From NCBI RefSeq assembly GCF_041438805.1, contig NZ_CP109190.1, forward strand, positions 4,526,001-4,590,000: a stretch of 64,000 nt of DNA, given 5' to 3'. Both the position numbers and the translations under genes were made by a program. The DNA is from Streptomyces sp. NBC_01707. Its GTDB lineage: Bacteria > Actinomycetota > Actinomycetes > Streptomycetales > Streptomycetaceae. A model generated the notes under the pieces. The model worked only from the letters and a program-made list of their open reading frames with translations. It was not told where the DNA came from and ran no database searches. Shown one piece after another: positions 18,211 to 27,890 of this stretch. The number at the start of each line of letters is the position of its first letter. The stretch's first letter is position 1.

Positions 18211-18611
18211 TCGAGGACGCCCTTCTTCCATGCGTAGAGCAGTCCCACGGCCAGGAAACCGAGGAAGATGAACATTTCCACCAGCGTCGTCGCGCCGTAT
18301 CCGGGCGCGGCGAATACGGTCGCCCATGGAAACAGGAAGATCGAGTCGACGGCGAAGATCACGTACAAAAAGGCATAGACGTAATAACGGACCTGGGTAT
18401 GTGCCCATCCTTCACCCACGGGGTCCACGCCGCACTCGTACGTGAGGAGTTTTTCCGGTGTCGGTACCACGGGGCGCAGCAGTCGTCCGGCCCCGAAGGC
18501 CACGGCCACGAACAGCACGCCGATCAGTGCGAGCAGTCCGACCACCGAGTAGCTGTCGAAGTAGTCCGACGCGAGAACGGTCGATCCTGGCAGGTCCGCC
18601 ACGTAGGCCAC
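18201..18611 (-). CDS. nuoA: Complex I membrane subunit A, incomplete nuo cluster
   Basis: 136 residues from GTG 18609-18611, with a GGAGGGG ribosome binding site upstream. Three transmembrane helices; the conserved loop [20 protein letters not shown] and the helix [15 protein letters not shown] are clear. First gene of the ten-gene cluster A-B-C-H-I-J-K-L-M-N. The region upstream (18612-18781) is shared with the divergent sensor kinase; a possible -10 element TAGACT lies at about 18652-18657 on the minus strand with only a weak -35. The two may be co-regulated. Confidence 0.93.
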   Translation of the reverse strand: MAYVADLPGSTVLASDYFDSYSVVGLLALIGVLFVAVAFGAGRLLRPVVPTPEKLLTYECGVDPVGEGWAHTQVRYYVYAFLYVIFAVDSIFLFPWATVFAAPGYGATTLVEMFIFLGFLAVGLLYAWKKGVLEWT

Positions 18612-18706
18612 GTCCGCCCCTCCGCTCCCTCATACCTGTTCGACGATCTGTACGCACGGGAGTCTAGGCCCTGCTAAAGAGACGGTAAGCAGCCGCATCG
18701 GGCAAG

Positions 18707-18736
18707 GGGTGGGGTTATCCCTACTTCACCCCACCC
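18707..18736. promoter_or_regulatory. Inverted repeat between nuoA and the first sensor kinase
   Basis: GGGTGGGGT at 18707-18715 is perfectly repeated in inverted form as ACCCCACCC at 18728-18736, with a 12-base spacer. It lies 46 bases upstream of the kinase start, in the divergent interval. A similar GGGTGGGG block precedes the second kinase (20031-20039). It is a candidate site for the response regulator encoded at 21.8 kb. Confidence 0.45.
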
Positions 18737-18781
18737 ATGAACCCCATGGCGTGCGCAGGTCCGGCCCGGCAGGCTGGGCGT

Positions 18782-19999
18782 ATGACCATGAGCCCCCCGG
18801 TGCCCGACGACGACCGGCTGCCGCCCGCCCGCTTCGCCCTCGATCCGTGGACGTGGAAGGAGATCTCCTATCTCCTGTCCAACCTGCCGATGGCGCTCGC
18901 CGGGTTTGTTTACACAGTGTTCATGATCGGTGTCGGTGTGGGGCTTTCGGTCACGGTGATCGGTCTGCCGCTGCTGGCCGCCGGGCTGCAGGGGGCGCGG
19001 CTGCTCGGCCGGGCGGAGCGGGGCCGGGCCCGGGGGCTGCTCGGGATACGGATCGACGAGCCGAGCTCGGTGGCACTGACCCGTCACGACCAGGGCTTCT
19101 TTCCGTGGCTGTGGTCGAGCCTCAAGGATCCGGTGGGCTGGCGCGCGGTGCTGTACTCGTTCATCCGCCTGCCCTGGGGCGTGCTCACGTTCACGGTGAC
19201 GCTTGTGAGCCTGTTCGTTCTGTGGCCCGTGCTGCCCTTCACCGCGCGTCTGCTCACCAACGCGGACCGGGCGATGGCGCGCGGGCTGCTCTCGCCGTCG
19301 GACGAGCTGGAGCGCCGGATCGCCGAGCTGGAGTCGGACCGCGGGGTGGTCGTGGACACGGCCGCCGCGGACCTGCGACGCATCGAGCGCGATCTGCACG
19401 ACGGCGCCCAGGCCCGCCTCGTCGCCCTGGCGATGGGCCTGGGTCTGGCGAAGGAGAAGCTCACCGAGGACCCCGAGGCGGCCGCCCGCATGGTCGACGA
19501 GGCACACGGCGAAGTGAAGGTCGCCCTCCAGGAACTCCGCGACCTCGCCCGCGGCATCCACCCCGCCGTCCTCACCGACCGCGGCCTGGACGCCGCACTC
19601 TCCGCCATCGCCTCCCGCTGCACCGTCCCCGTGCGGGTGGGGGTGGACCTGCCGGGGCGTCCGGCGGAGGCGATCGAGGGCATCGCGTACTTCACCGTCT
19701 CCGAGCTGCTGCAGAACGTGAGCAAACACAGCGGGGCGCGCTCGGCGTCCGTCGAGGTCTGGCGGTCGGCGGAGCGGCTGCTGATCCGGGTCAGCGACGA
19801 CGGCCGGGGTGGGGCGCGGATGGACGGCGGTACGGGGATGTCGGGGCTGGCGGAGCGGCTGGGAGCGGTCGACGGGCTGTTCGTCCTGGACTCGCCGGTC
19901 GGCGGGCCGACGACGGTCACCGCGGAGCTGCCCTGGCGGGACCGCGACCAGGGGCGGGACCGGGGTCGGGACGGCGCGGGCGCCGCAGAACGCCATTAG
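18782..19999 (+). CDS. Two-component sensor histidine kinase (paralogue 1)
   Basis: 405 residues from ATG 18782. N-terminal 'Putative sensor' domain (PF13796 type) with hydrophobic hairpins around residues 30-75 and 120-165 in the membrane. The HisKA_3 helix contains the phosphoacceptor His in IERDLHDGAQARLV, and the HATPase_c domain has ELLQNVSKH (N box), DDGRGGA and GMSGLAERL (G boxes). No extracellular ligand-binding domain is seen. A 305-bp internal tract covering the HisKA_3 region is almost identical to the next gene. Likely phosphorylates the LuxR-type regulator at 21.8 kb. The ATG at 18737 would lengthen it by 15 residues. Confidence 0.92.
   Translation: MTMSPPVPDDDRLPPARFALDPWTWKEISYLLSNLPMALAGFVYTVFMIGVGVGLSVTVIGLPLLAAGLQGARLLGRAERGRARGLLGIRIDEPSSVALTRHDQGFFPWLWSSLKDPVGWRAVLYSFIRLPWGVLTFTVTLVSLFVLWPVLPFTARLLTNADRAMARGLLSPSDELERRIAELESDRGVVVDTAAADLRRIERDLHDGAQARLVALAMGLGLAKEKLTEDPEAAARMVDEAHGEVKVALQELRDLARGIHPAVLTDRGLDAALSAIASRCTVPVRVGVDLPGRPAEAIEGIAYFTVSELLQNVSKHSGARSASVEVWRSAERLLIRVSDDGRGGARMDGGTGMSGLAERLGAVDGLFVLDSPVGGPTTVTAELPWRDRDQGRDRGRDGAGAAERH
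19325..19629. repeat. 305-bp near-identical tract, copy 1 (within kinase 1)
   Basis: Matches 20906-21210 with 3 differences in 305 positions (GCG/GTG and GGC/GAT). It covers the HisKA_3 dimerisation and phosphotransfer region. The flanking sequences of the two genes are clearly diverged, and the tract uses C-ending codons more than its flanks. Best explained by recent gene conversion between the paralogues. Confidence 0.93.
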
Positions 20000-20010
20000 C
20001 CGCAGCGCCT

Positions 20011-20050
20011 AAGGGACAGCCCTTGGGCCGGGGGTGGGGAAAACCCCCGG
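20011..20050. promoter_or_regulatory. Two adjacent dyads between the kinase genes
   Basis: AAGGG-ACAG-CCCTT at 20011-20024 and CCGGGGG-N9-CCCCCGG at 20028-20050. The second is GC-rich with a hairpin potential that could end the first kinase transcript; the first resembles an operator half-site pair. The GGGTGGGG core at 20032-20039 is shared with the dyad upstream of kinase 1. Confidence 0.4.
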
Positions 20051-20170
20051 TCGAAGAGGGATACCGGCCTCATGGTGCCTCGTCCCGCAGAACAGCACCC
20101 TTGATGTGTCAGCCGCTGTACGGGCTGGACCGGACAAGACCACCGCCGAAAGAAGAAACGGACGGCACCC

Positions 20171-21526
20171 ATGGCCACGGCATACGGACCGGACACTCGG
20201 GACCATCAGCGGTCCGGTGCCGGCTCCGGGGACAACCCCCCGGTGAAGCACTTCTTCCCGGCGGTGCTGCGCGCGCCGCTGGAGGCGAGGACCTGGCGCG
20301 AGTTCGGCTATCTGCTGCTGAGTCTGCCGATCAGCGTGGTGCTCTTCAGCTTCGCGATCACCATGACGTCGCTGGGCGCGGGCCTGCTGATCACCTTTCT
20401 CGGCATCCCGGTCCTCGCCCTCGGTCTGGCGATGTGCCGAGGCTTCGGCGTGATGGAGCGGGCCCGGGCGCGGGGGCTGCTGAAGCTGCAGGTGGCGGAG
20501 CCGGCTCCGGTGCGCGGCAGGACGGGCGGCCTGATGTCGTGGGTGGGGGCGGTCCTGAAGAGCGGGGTGTCCTGGCGGCATCTGCTCTACGCGCTGCTGC
20601 ACTTCCCGTGGGCGGTCTTCGCCTTCACCGTGTCGTTGACGTTCTGGGCGTACGGGTGGGCGGCGTTCAGCTACCCGCTGTGGCAGTGGGTGTTCCCTGC
20701 GTACGCGGGGGTCGACGGCATTCAGCTGTACGGCGACGCCACGCACGACATCTATCTCGACTCGCCGTTCGAGCTGGCCGCGACCAGCGCGTTCGGTCTG
20801 GCACTCGTCCTCCTCACCCCGTGGATCATCCGCGGTCTGGCGTCCGTGGACCGGGTGATGGTCTACGGGCTGCTCGGGCCGTCGCGGCTGGCGTCTCGCG
20901 TCGTCGAGCTGGAGTCGGACCGTGGGGTGGTCGTGGACACGGCCGCCGCGGACCTGCGACGCATCGAGCGCGATCTGCACGACGGCGCCCAGGCCCGCCT
21001 CGTCGCCCTGGCGATGGATCTGGGTCTGGCGAAGGAGAAGCTCACCGAGGACCCCGAGGCGGCCGCCCGCATGGTCGACGAGGCACACGGCGAAGTGAAG
21101 GTCGCCCTCCAGGAACTCCGCGACCTCGCCCGCGGCATCCACCCCGCCGTCCTCACCGACCGCGGCCTGGACGCCGCACTCTCCGCCATCGCCTCCCGCT
21201 GCACCGTCCCGGTGACGGTCGAGGTGGATCTGGCGTCCCGGCCCGCGCAGGCCATCGAGGGCATCGCCTACTTCACCGTGTCCGAACTGCTGCAGAACGT
21301 CAGCAAGCACGCGCGGGCGACGCGCGCGACGGTCGACGTGTGGCGTACGGCCGACCGGCTGCTGCTCCAGGTCACCGACAACGGGCGGGGCGGCGCGAAT
21401 CTGTCGGCGGGCAGCGGCCTCGCCGGTCTGGCCGAGCGGCTGGACGCGGTCGACGGTGTCCTTGTCGTCGATTCCCCGGAAGGCGGCCCGACGAGGATCA
21501 CGGCCGAGCTCCCCTGGCGTGGCTGA
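20171..21526 (+). CDS. Two-component sensor histidine kinase (paralogue 2)
   Basis: 451 residues from ATG 20171. Same architecture as the upstream kinase: a 'Putative sensor' membrane region with helices at about residues 45-90 and 140-225, HisKA_3 with IERDLHDGAQARLVAL, then HATPase_c with SELLQNVSKHARA, DNGRGGA and GLAGLAERL. It is about 45 residues longer, in the membrane part. The extra segment (WVFPAYAGVDGIQLYGDATH) lies between helices and could face outside, perhaps as a sensing loop. Heterodimer formation with paralogue 1 is plausible because the dimerisation helices are nearly identical. Confidence 0.92.
   Translation: MATAYGPDTRDHQRSGAGSGDNPPVKHFFPAVLRAPLEARTWREFGYLLLSLPISVVLFSFAITMTSLGAGLLITFLGIPVLALGLAMCRGFGVMERARARGLLKLQVAEPAPVRGRTGGLMSWVGAVLKSGVSWRHLLYALLHFPWAVFAFTVSLTFWAYGWAAFSYPLWQWVFPAYAGVDGIQLYGDATHDIYLDSPFELAATSAFGLALVLLTPWIIRGLASVDRVMVYGLLGPSRLASRVVELESDRGVVVDTAAADLRRIERDLHDGAQARLVALAMDLGLAKEKLTEDPEAAARMVDEAHGEVKVALQELRDLARGIHPAVLTDRGLDAALSAIASRCTVPVTVEVDLASRPAQAIEGIAYFTVSELLQNVSKHARATRATVDVWRTADRLLLQVTDNGRGGANLSAGSGLAGLAERLDAVDGVLVVDSPEGGPTRITAELPWRG
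20906..21210. repeat. 305-bp near-identical tract, copy 2 (within kinase 2)
   Basis: Second copy of the tract described for 19325-19629, in the same frame and direction, 1,581 bases apart. The direct orientation would also allow deletion of the intervening DNA and fusion of the two kinases by recombination. Confidence 0.93.
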
Positions 21527-21620
21527 GGCGGAGCACCTCGCGGAGGCCTCGTCACACCCGAACATTGTCGCGCAACACATCTCGCACAGCACATCCATAC
21601 GCAGGTACGAATCGTCGTGC

Positions 21621-21645
21621 GGCGCCCGGATCCCGTCCGGGCGCC
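21621..21645 (+). terminator. Hairpin after kinase 2
   Basis: Perfect 10-bp inverted repeat GGCGCCCGGA / TCCGGGCGCC with a five-base loop, about 95 bases after the kinase stop and 135 before the regulator start. No T-tract follows, which is common for Streptomyces terminators. Confidence 0.6.
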
Positions 21646-21780
21646 TCCGTCGCGTCCCCCGCCGGCACACAAACGTCCGTCACAGCTCCCGTCCGCGGAC
21701 CGATGCTGGGATGCTGGGGGCACGAGGGACGGATCGGGTCGCGGTGGAGCCGACGGACAGCAACAGGGGGACAGGGCGTC

Positions 21781-22455
21781 GTGGTGGAGGACAGGGTGCG
21801 AGTGGTCATTGCCGAGGATTCGGTACTGCTCCGGGAGGGGCTCACCCGATTGCTGACCGATCTCGGGCACGACGTCGTCGCGGGGGTAGGAGACGCCGAG
21901 GCTCTGATCAAGACCGTGGGCGATCTTGCCGAGGGGGGCGAGCTGCCCGATGTGGTCGTCGCCGACGTGCGGATGCCGCCGACCCACACCGACGAGGGTG
22001 TGCGGGCTGCGGTGCGGCTGCGCAAGGAGTATCCCGGCATCGGGGTCCTGGTCCTCTCGCAGTACGTCGAGGAGCAGTACGCCACCGAATTGCTGGCCGG
22101 CAGCAGCCGTGGTGTGGGCTATCTGCTGAAGGACCGGGTGGCGGAGGTCCGTGAGTTCGTGGACGCCGTGGTCCGGGTGGCGCAGGGCGGCACGGCGCTG
22201 GACCCTGAAGTTGTGGCTCAGCTGCTGGGCCGAAGCCGTAAGCAGGACGTCCTGGCCGGGCTGACGCCGCGCGAGCGCGAGGTGCTCGGTCTGATGGCGG
22301 AGGGGCGGACCAACTCGGCGGTCGCGAAGCAGCTGGTGGTGAGCGACGGCGCGGTGGAGAAGCACGTCAGCAACATCTTCCTGAAGCTCGGCCTGTCGCC
22401 CAGTGAGGGGGATCACCGCCGCGTCCTGGCCGTTCTGACCTACCTCAACTCCTGA
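21781..22455 (+). CDS. LuxR/NarL-family response regulator
   Basis: 224 residues from GTG 21781; GTG 21796 (VRVVIAEDSVLL) is an alternative start five codons later with GGAGGA close upstream. The receiver domain has the acidic pair in IAEDS, the phospho-acceptor Asp in VVVADVRMPP and the lysine in LLKDRV. The C-terminal LuxR-type helix-turn-helix is LTPREREVLGLMAEGRTNSAVAKQL, with the recognition helix SDGAVEKHVSNIFLKLGL. It is almost certainly the target of the two adjacent kinases. Its targets are unknown; the nuo cluster, the kinases and korAB are the closest candidates. Confidence 0.93.
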   Translation: MVEDRVRVVIAEDSVLLREGLTRLLTDLGHDVVAGVGDAEALIKTVGDLAEGGELPDVVVADVRMPPTHTDEGVRAAVRLRKEYPGIGVLVLSQYVEEQYATELLAGSSRGVGYLLKDRVAEVREFVDAVVRVAQGGTALDPEVVAQLLGRSRKQDVLAGLTPREREVLGLMAEGRTNSAVAKQLVVSDGAVEKHVSNIFLKLGLSPSEGDHRRVLAVLTYLNS

Positions 22456-22479
22456 TTACCTGACACCCTGTCAGGTAAT
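22455..22479 (+). terminator. Perfect palindrome overlapping the regulator stop codon
   Basis: ATTACCTGACA and TGTCAGGTAAT, 11 bp each, separated by CCC. It begins on the last base of the TGA stop. The RNA would fold into a stable hairpin, so it probably ends the regulator mRNA; an operator role is also possible because the arms are AT-containing and exact. Confidence 0.55.
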
Positions 22480-22712
22480 GGCCGGTAGCCGTGCCCGGGC
22501 CGCGGAATACACGCCTGCGAGCGCCCGGCCACGCCGACGGACATCCCAGGGGGTTCGCGAAATATGGCAAAGCGGCACAAAAAGGCGTCTCATAGTGGCG
22601 TCCACCATGTGACCGGTCCGGGGAAGGCGACCCTTACCGACGTAGGGTGGGCCTTGGGACCGCCGGCGGGCCGGACGGTCCCGAGCCGCCGCCCCGAGGG
22701 AGGTCCAGTTCA

Positions 22713-24678
22713 GTGACCAGCCAGGTCAGTAGCCCAGCCGACCAGGCCGATGAGGCCAATGACGCCGATCAGGCCAGTGAGGCTGTTCTCGGGGAGCAGC
22801 GAGCCCCCCAGTCCGCAACGCCGGGCGCCGACGGGAAAGAGATCCGCCGCCTGGACCGGGTGATCATTCGCTTCGCGGGTGACTCCGGAGACGGTATGCA
22901 GCTCACAGGCGACCGGTTCACCTCCGAGACGGCGTCGTTCGGGAACGACCTGTCGACGCTGCCGAACTTCCCGGCCGAGATCCGGGCCCCCGCAGGCACC
23001 CTTCCGGGCGTCTCGTCGTTCCAGTTGCACTTCGCCGACCATGACATCCTCACGCCGGGCGACGCCCCGAACGTGCTGGTCGCGATGAACCCCGCCGCGC
23101 TCAAGGCGAACATCGGCGATGTGCCGCGCGGCGCCGAAATCATCGTCAACACGGATGAGTTCACCAAGCGCCCGATGGCGAAGGTGGGCTACGAGACCAG
23201 TCCGCTGGAGGACGGCTCGTTGCAGGCGTACAACGTCCATCCGGTGCCGCTGACGACGCTGACGATCGAGGCGCTGAAGGAGTTCGGACTCTCCCGCAAG
23301 GAGGCCGAGCGCTCGAAGAACATGTTCGCGCTCGGGCTGCTCTCCTGGATGTATCACCGGCCGACCGACGGCACCGAGGCGTTCCTGCGGGCGAAGTTCG
23401 CCAAGAAGCCGGAGATCGCCGAGGCGAACGTGGCCGCGTTCCGGGCGGGCTGGAATTTCGGTGAGACGACCGAGGACTTCGCGGTCAGCTACGAGGTGGC
23501 GCCCGCCTCGCACACCTTCCCCACCGGTACGTACCGGAACATCTCCGGGAACCTCGCCCTGTCGTACGGGCTGATCGCCGCGAGCCGGCAGGCGGATCTA
23601 CCGCTCTACCTGGGCTCGTACCCGATCACCCCGGCCTCCGACATCCTGCACGAGCTCAGCAAGCACAAGAACTTCGGCGTCCGCACCTTCCAGGCGGAGG
23701 ACGAGATCGCGGGCATCGGTGCCGCTCTCGGCGCGGCGTTCGGCGGCTCGCTCGCCGTGACGACGACGTCCGGGCCCGGTGTGGCCCTGAAGTCGGAGAC
23801 CATCGGTCTCGCCGTCTCGCTCGAACTGCCGCTGCTCGTCATCGACATCCAGCGCGGCGGCCCGTCCACCGGTCTGCCCACCAAGACCGAGCAGGCGGAC
23901 CTGCTCCAGGCGATGTACGGGCGCAACGGCGAGGCCCCGGTGCCGATCGTGGCGCCGAGGACCCCGGCCGACTGCTTCGACGCCGCGATCGACGCGGCCC
24001 GGATCGCACTGACGTACCGCACACCGGTGTTCCTGCTCTCGGACGGCTACCTCGCCAACGGCTCCGAGCCGTGGCGGATCCCGGACATCGACGAGCTTCC
24101 GGACCTGCGTGTGCAGTTCGCCACCGGGCCCAACCACGAACTGGCCGACGGCACCGAGGTGTTCTGGCCGTACAAGCGCGACCCGCACACCCTGGCCCGC
24201 CCGTGGGCCGTTCCCGGCACGCCCGGTCTCGAACACCGCATCGGCGGCATCGAGAAGCAGGACGGCACCGGCAACATCTCGTACGACCCGGCGAACCACG
24301 ACTTCATGGTCCGCACCCGCCAGGCGAAGATCGACGGCATCGAGGTCCCCGACCTCGAGGTCGACGACCCGGCCGGCGCCCGGACCCTGGTCCTGGGCTG
24401 GGGCTCCACGTACGGCCCGATCACCGCCGCCGTCCGCCGGCTGCGCGCGGGTGGGCATCCGATCGCCCAGGCCCATCTGCGCCATCTCAACCCCTTCCCG
24501 AGGAATCTCGGCGAGGTGTTGAAGCGTTACGACAAGGTGGTCGTCCCGGAGATGAACCTCGGCCAGCTGGCTGCGCTCGTCCGGGCGAAGTATCTGGTGG
24601 ACGCCCACAGTTACAACCAGGTCAACGGTATGCCGTTCAAGGCCGAGCAGCTCGCGACAGCTCTCAAGGAGGCCATCG

Positions 24679-24686
<8 letters not shown>
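22713..24686 (+). CDS. korA: 2-oxoacid:ferredoxin oxidoreductase, alpha subunit (gamma-alpha fusion)
   Basis: 657 residues from GTG 22713 with GGGAGG nine bases upstream. The first 55 residues are an acidic, low-complexity leader. Next comes the gamma domain (VIIRFAGDSGDGMQLTGDRF), then the alpha (pyrimidine-binding) domain with YPITPASDILHELSKH, QAEDEIAGIGAALGAAF and TTSGPGVALKSE. It acts with KorB to oxidise 2-oxoglutarate (or a related 2-oxoacid) to the acyl-CoA while reducing ferredoxin, a substitute for the 2-oxoglutarate dehydrogenase step. Eight bases overlap korB. Substrate choice is by family only. Confidence 0.93.
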
Positions 24687-25758
<1,072 letters not shown>

Positions 25759-25835
25759 GGCCTCGCTCCGGGATCGGCCCTCGGGCCGGCAGGATCCGCA
25801 GGAGATGCGCCGCGACGCGGACGGGCACACCGTAC

Positions 25836-25879
25836 GGGTGCCGGACCGGGGAGTCTTCACCGCTCCCGGCCCGGCACCC
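25836..25879 (+). terminator. Hairpin after korB
   Basis: GGGTGCCGG-A-CCGGG-GAG pairs with CTC-CCGG-C-CCGGCACCC around a short CTTCACCG loop. It lies between korB and the permease and ends eight bases before the permease start, so it may also act on translation of that gene. Confidence 0.6.
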
Positions 25880-25887
25880 GTTCTCAT

Positions 25888-27849
25888 GTGCCCATGGCCC
25901 TGGACCGTCCCGCGTACCGCATCAAACGGCATCTGCTCGGCAAGCCCCTCACCACCGAGCGCATCAGCGACGAGAAACTGAGCAACCGGACGGCGCTCGG
26001 GGTACTCGCCTCCGACTGCATCAGTTCGTCCGCGTACGGCTCCGAGGAGATGCTGCGGGTCCTCGTGCCCGTCGTCGGCGCGGCGGCCTTCACCCTGCTC
26101 ATGCCGGTGACCGGCGCGATCCTGTTCGTCCTGCTGCTCCTGACGCTCTGTTACAGCGATGTCGTCATGATCTACACCCGGGCGGGCGGTTCGTACGTCG
26201 TCGCCCGGGAGAACTTCGGGCCGAACATCGCGCAGATCGCCTCCGTGGCGCTGCTCGTCGACTACATCGTGACCGTCGCCGTCCAGGTGTCGGCCGGCAC
26301 GAACGCCCTCATCTCGCTCGCCCATCTGATCGGGGGCGGCTGGACCGGCCTGGACCATCTGCAGCTGCCGGTCTCCGTAGCGGTGATCGTGCTGCTCGCG
26401 TACGGCAATCTGCGTGGCATCCGCGAGGCGGGCCGGACGTTCGCACTGCCCGCCTATCTCTTCATGGCCGCGGTCGGTCTGGTGCTGGTCGTCGCCGCGG
26501 CGCGCGGGCTGACGGGCGGGCTGCCGCACGCCGATCTGCACGCGCCGGGGGTGGTGCCGCTGGGCACGCCGGGCAACGGCTGGCTCTACGGCGCCTCGCT
26601 CTTCATCGTGCTGCGGTCCTTCGCCAACGGCGGCTCGTCGCTCACCGGACTCGAAGCGATCTCCAACGGCATCTCCGCGTTCCGCGAGCCGCAGGGCCGC
26701 AACGCCCGCCGCACGCTCATCACCATGAGCTGTGTGCTGGGCGTCCTCGTCCTCGGCGTCTCCACCCTGGCGCATTTCACGCACGCCGTCCCGTACACCG
26801 ACGGCACGCCGACCGTCATCGCACAGGAGGCCCATCTCGCGTTCGGCAACGGTCCGTTGGGGATGGTCGGGCTGACCTTCGTACAGCTGGCGACCGCGCT
26901 GGTCCTCTATACGGGCGCCAACACGCCGTTCACCGGCTTCCCGTTCCTCGCCAGTTTCGTGGCCGCGGACCGGTTCCTGCCGCGGGTGCTCACCCGACGC
27001 GGGCACCGGCTGGCGTTCTCCAACGGGATCATCGCGCTGACCGTCGTCTCGCTGGCGCTGCTGGTGGTCACCGGCGCCAGCGTGGACAAGCTCGTGGCGC
27101 TGTACGCGATCGGTGTGTTCACCGCGTTCACCATGGCCGGGTCCGGCCTCACCGCGTACCACCTGCGCCGCCGCGAGCCGTACCGCCGGGTGAAGATCGC
27201 GGTCAACGGGCTGGCCGCGGTCATTTCGGCCGCCGTGGTGCTGATCTTCGCGGTCACCAAATTCACCGAGGGCGCCTGGCTGGTCGTGGTGGTCTTTCCG
27301 CTCGGCGTCTGGGCGCTGACGCGGATCAACCGCGAGTACCGGCGCGAGGCCGCCGCGCTGCAGAGCATCCAGGCACCGGGCGCCGACCGGCCACGGGTCC
27401 GGCGCCATCTGGTCTTCGTCCTCGTCGACACGCTCGACCTGGCGACGCTGAAAGCACTGCGGTACGCCCACGAGCTGCGTCCGGACGAGATCCGGGCGGT
27501 GCACTTCTCGATCGACGAGGCGCACGGCAGACGGCTGGCCGCCCGCTGGGAGGCGACGGCCGCGACGTCCGTGTCGCTGGAGCTGGTGGCGTGCCCGGAC
27601 CGGCGGCTGCGTCATGCGATGAAGGAACTCGCGACCCGGACCACAGCCGACGGGCGGACCTCGCTGACGGTGCTCGTGCCGCGGCGGCTGTACTCCAACG
27701 CGCTCGGGAAGATCCTGCACCGGGGTACCGGCGAGGCGATGGCCATCGCGCTGGAGCAGCTGCCGCACGTGGCGGTGACGATCCTGCCGTTCGACGTCTC
27801 GCGCGCACTGCGGGCGCTGGCGGAGGGGCGGGCCCCTCAACCCGACTGA
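25888..27849 (+). CDS. APC-superfamily permease with C-terminal cytosolic domain (KimA-like)
   Basis: 653 residues from GTG 25888 (ATG 25894 is equally possible; no ribosome binding site is evident, so the message may be leaderless or start-coupled). Twelve hydrophobic helices carry the APC glycine-rich first helix (LASDCISSSAYGSEEMLR) and later TGANTPFTGFPFLASF. The last about 150 residues are a soluble alpha/beta domain (RHLVFVLVDTLDLATLKALRYAHEL), as in the KimA/YdaO potassium importer group rather than simple amino-acid permeases. Potassium transport is thus a fair guess, but substrate is unproved. The preceding hairpin separates it from korB. Confidence 0.85.
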   Translation: MPMALDRPAYRIKRHLLGKPLTTERISDEKLSNRTALGVLASDCISSSAYGSEEMLRVLVPVVGAAAFTLLMPVTGAILFVLLLLTLCYSDVVMIYTRAGGSYVVARENFGPNIAQIASVALLVDYIVTVAVQVSAGTNALISLAHLIGGGWTGLDHLQLPVSVAVIVLLAYGNLRGIREAGRTFALPAYLFMAAVGLVLVVAAARGLTGGLPHADLHAPGVVPLGTPGNGWLYGASLFIVLRSFANGGSSLTGLEAISNGISAFREPQGRNARRTLITMSCVLGVLVLGVSTLAHFTHAVPYTDGTPTVIAQEAHLAFGNGPLGMVGLTFVQLATALVLYTGANTPFTGFPFLASFVAADRFLPRVLTRRGHRLAFSNGIIALTVVSLALLVVTGASVDKLVALYAIGVFTAFTMAGSGLTAYHLRRREPYRRVKIAVNGLAAVISAAVVLIFAVTKFTEGAWLVVVVFPLGVWALTRINREYRREAAALQSIQAPGADRPRVRRHLVFVLVDTLDLATLKALRYAHELRPDEIRAVHFSIDEAHGRRLAARWEATAATSVSLELVACPDRRLRHAMKELATRTTADGRTSLTVLVPRRLYSNALGKILHRGTGEAMAIALEQLPHVAVTILPFDVSRALRALAEGRAPQPD

Positions 27850-27890
27850 GCAACCACCTGCCCCCTGAGGCCGACTGCCTCCGTGCAGGC

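Noticed and set aside
8570..18611. A hidden nuoD fused to nuoC in the ten-gene cluster
   Set aside because: After the NuoC core the sequence is low-complexity Pro/Glu/Ala repeats; none of the NuoD motifs (such as GPQHPSTHG) are present.
18612..18781. Rex operator upstream of the ten-gene nuo cluster
   Set aside because: No TGTGA-N6-TCACA-like sequence is present; only a GGGTGGGGT dyad.
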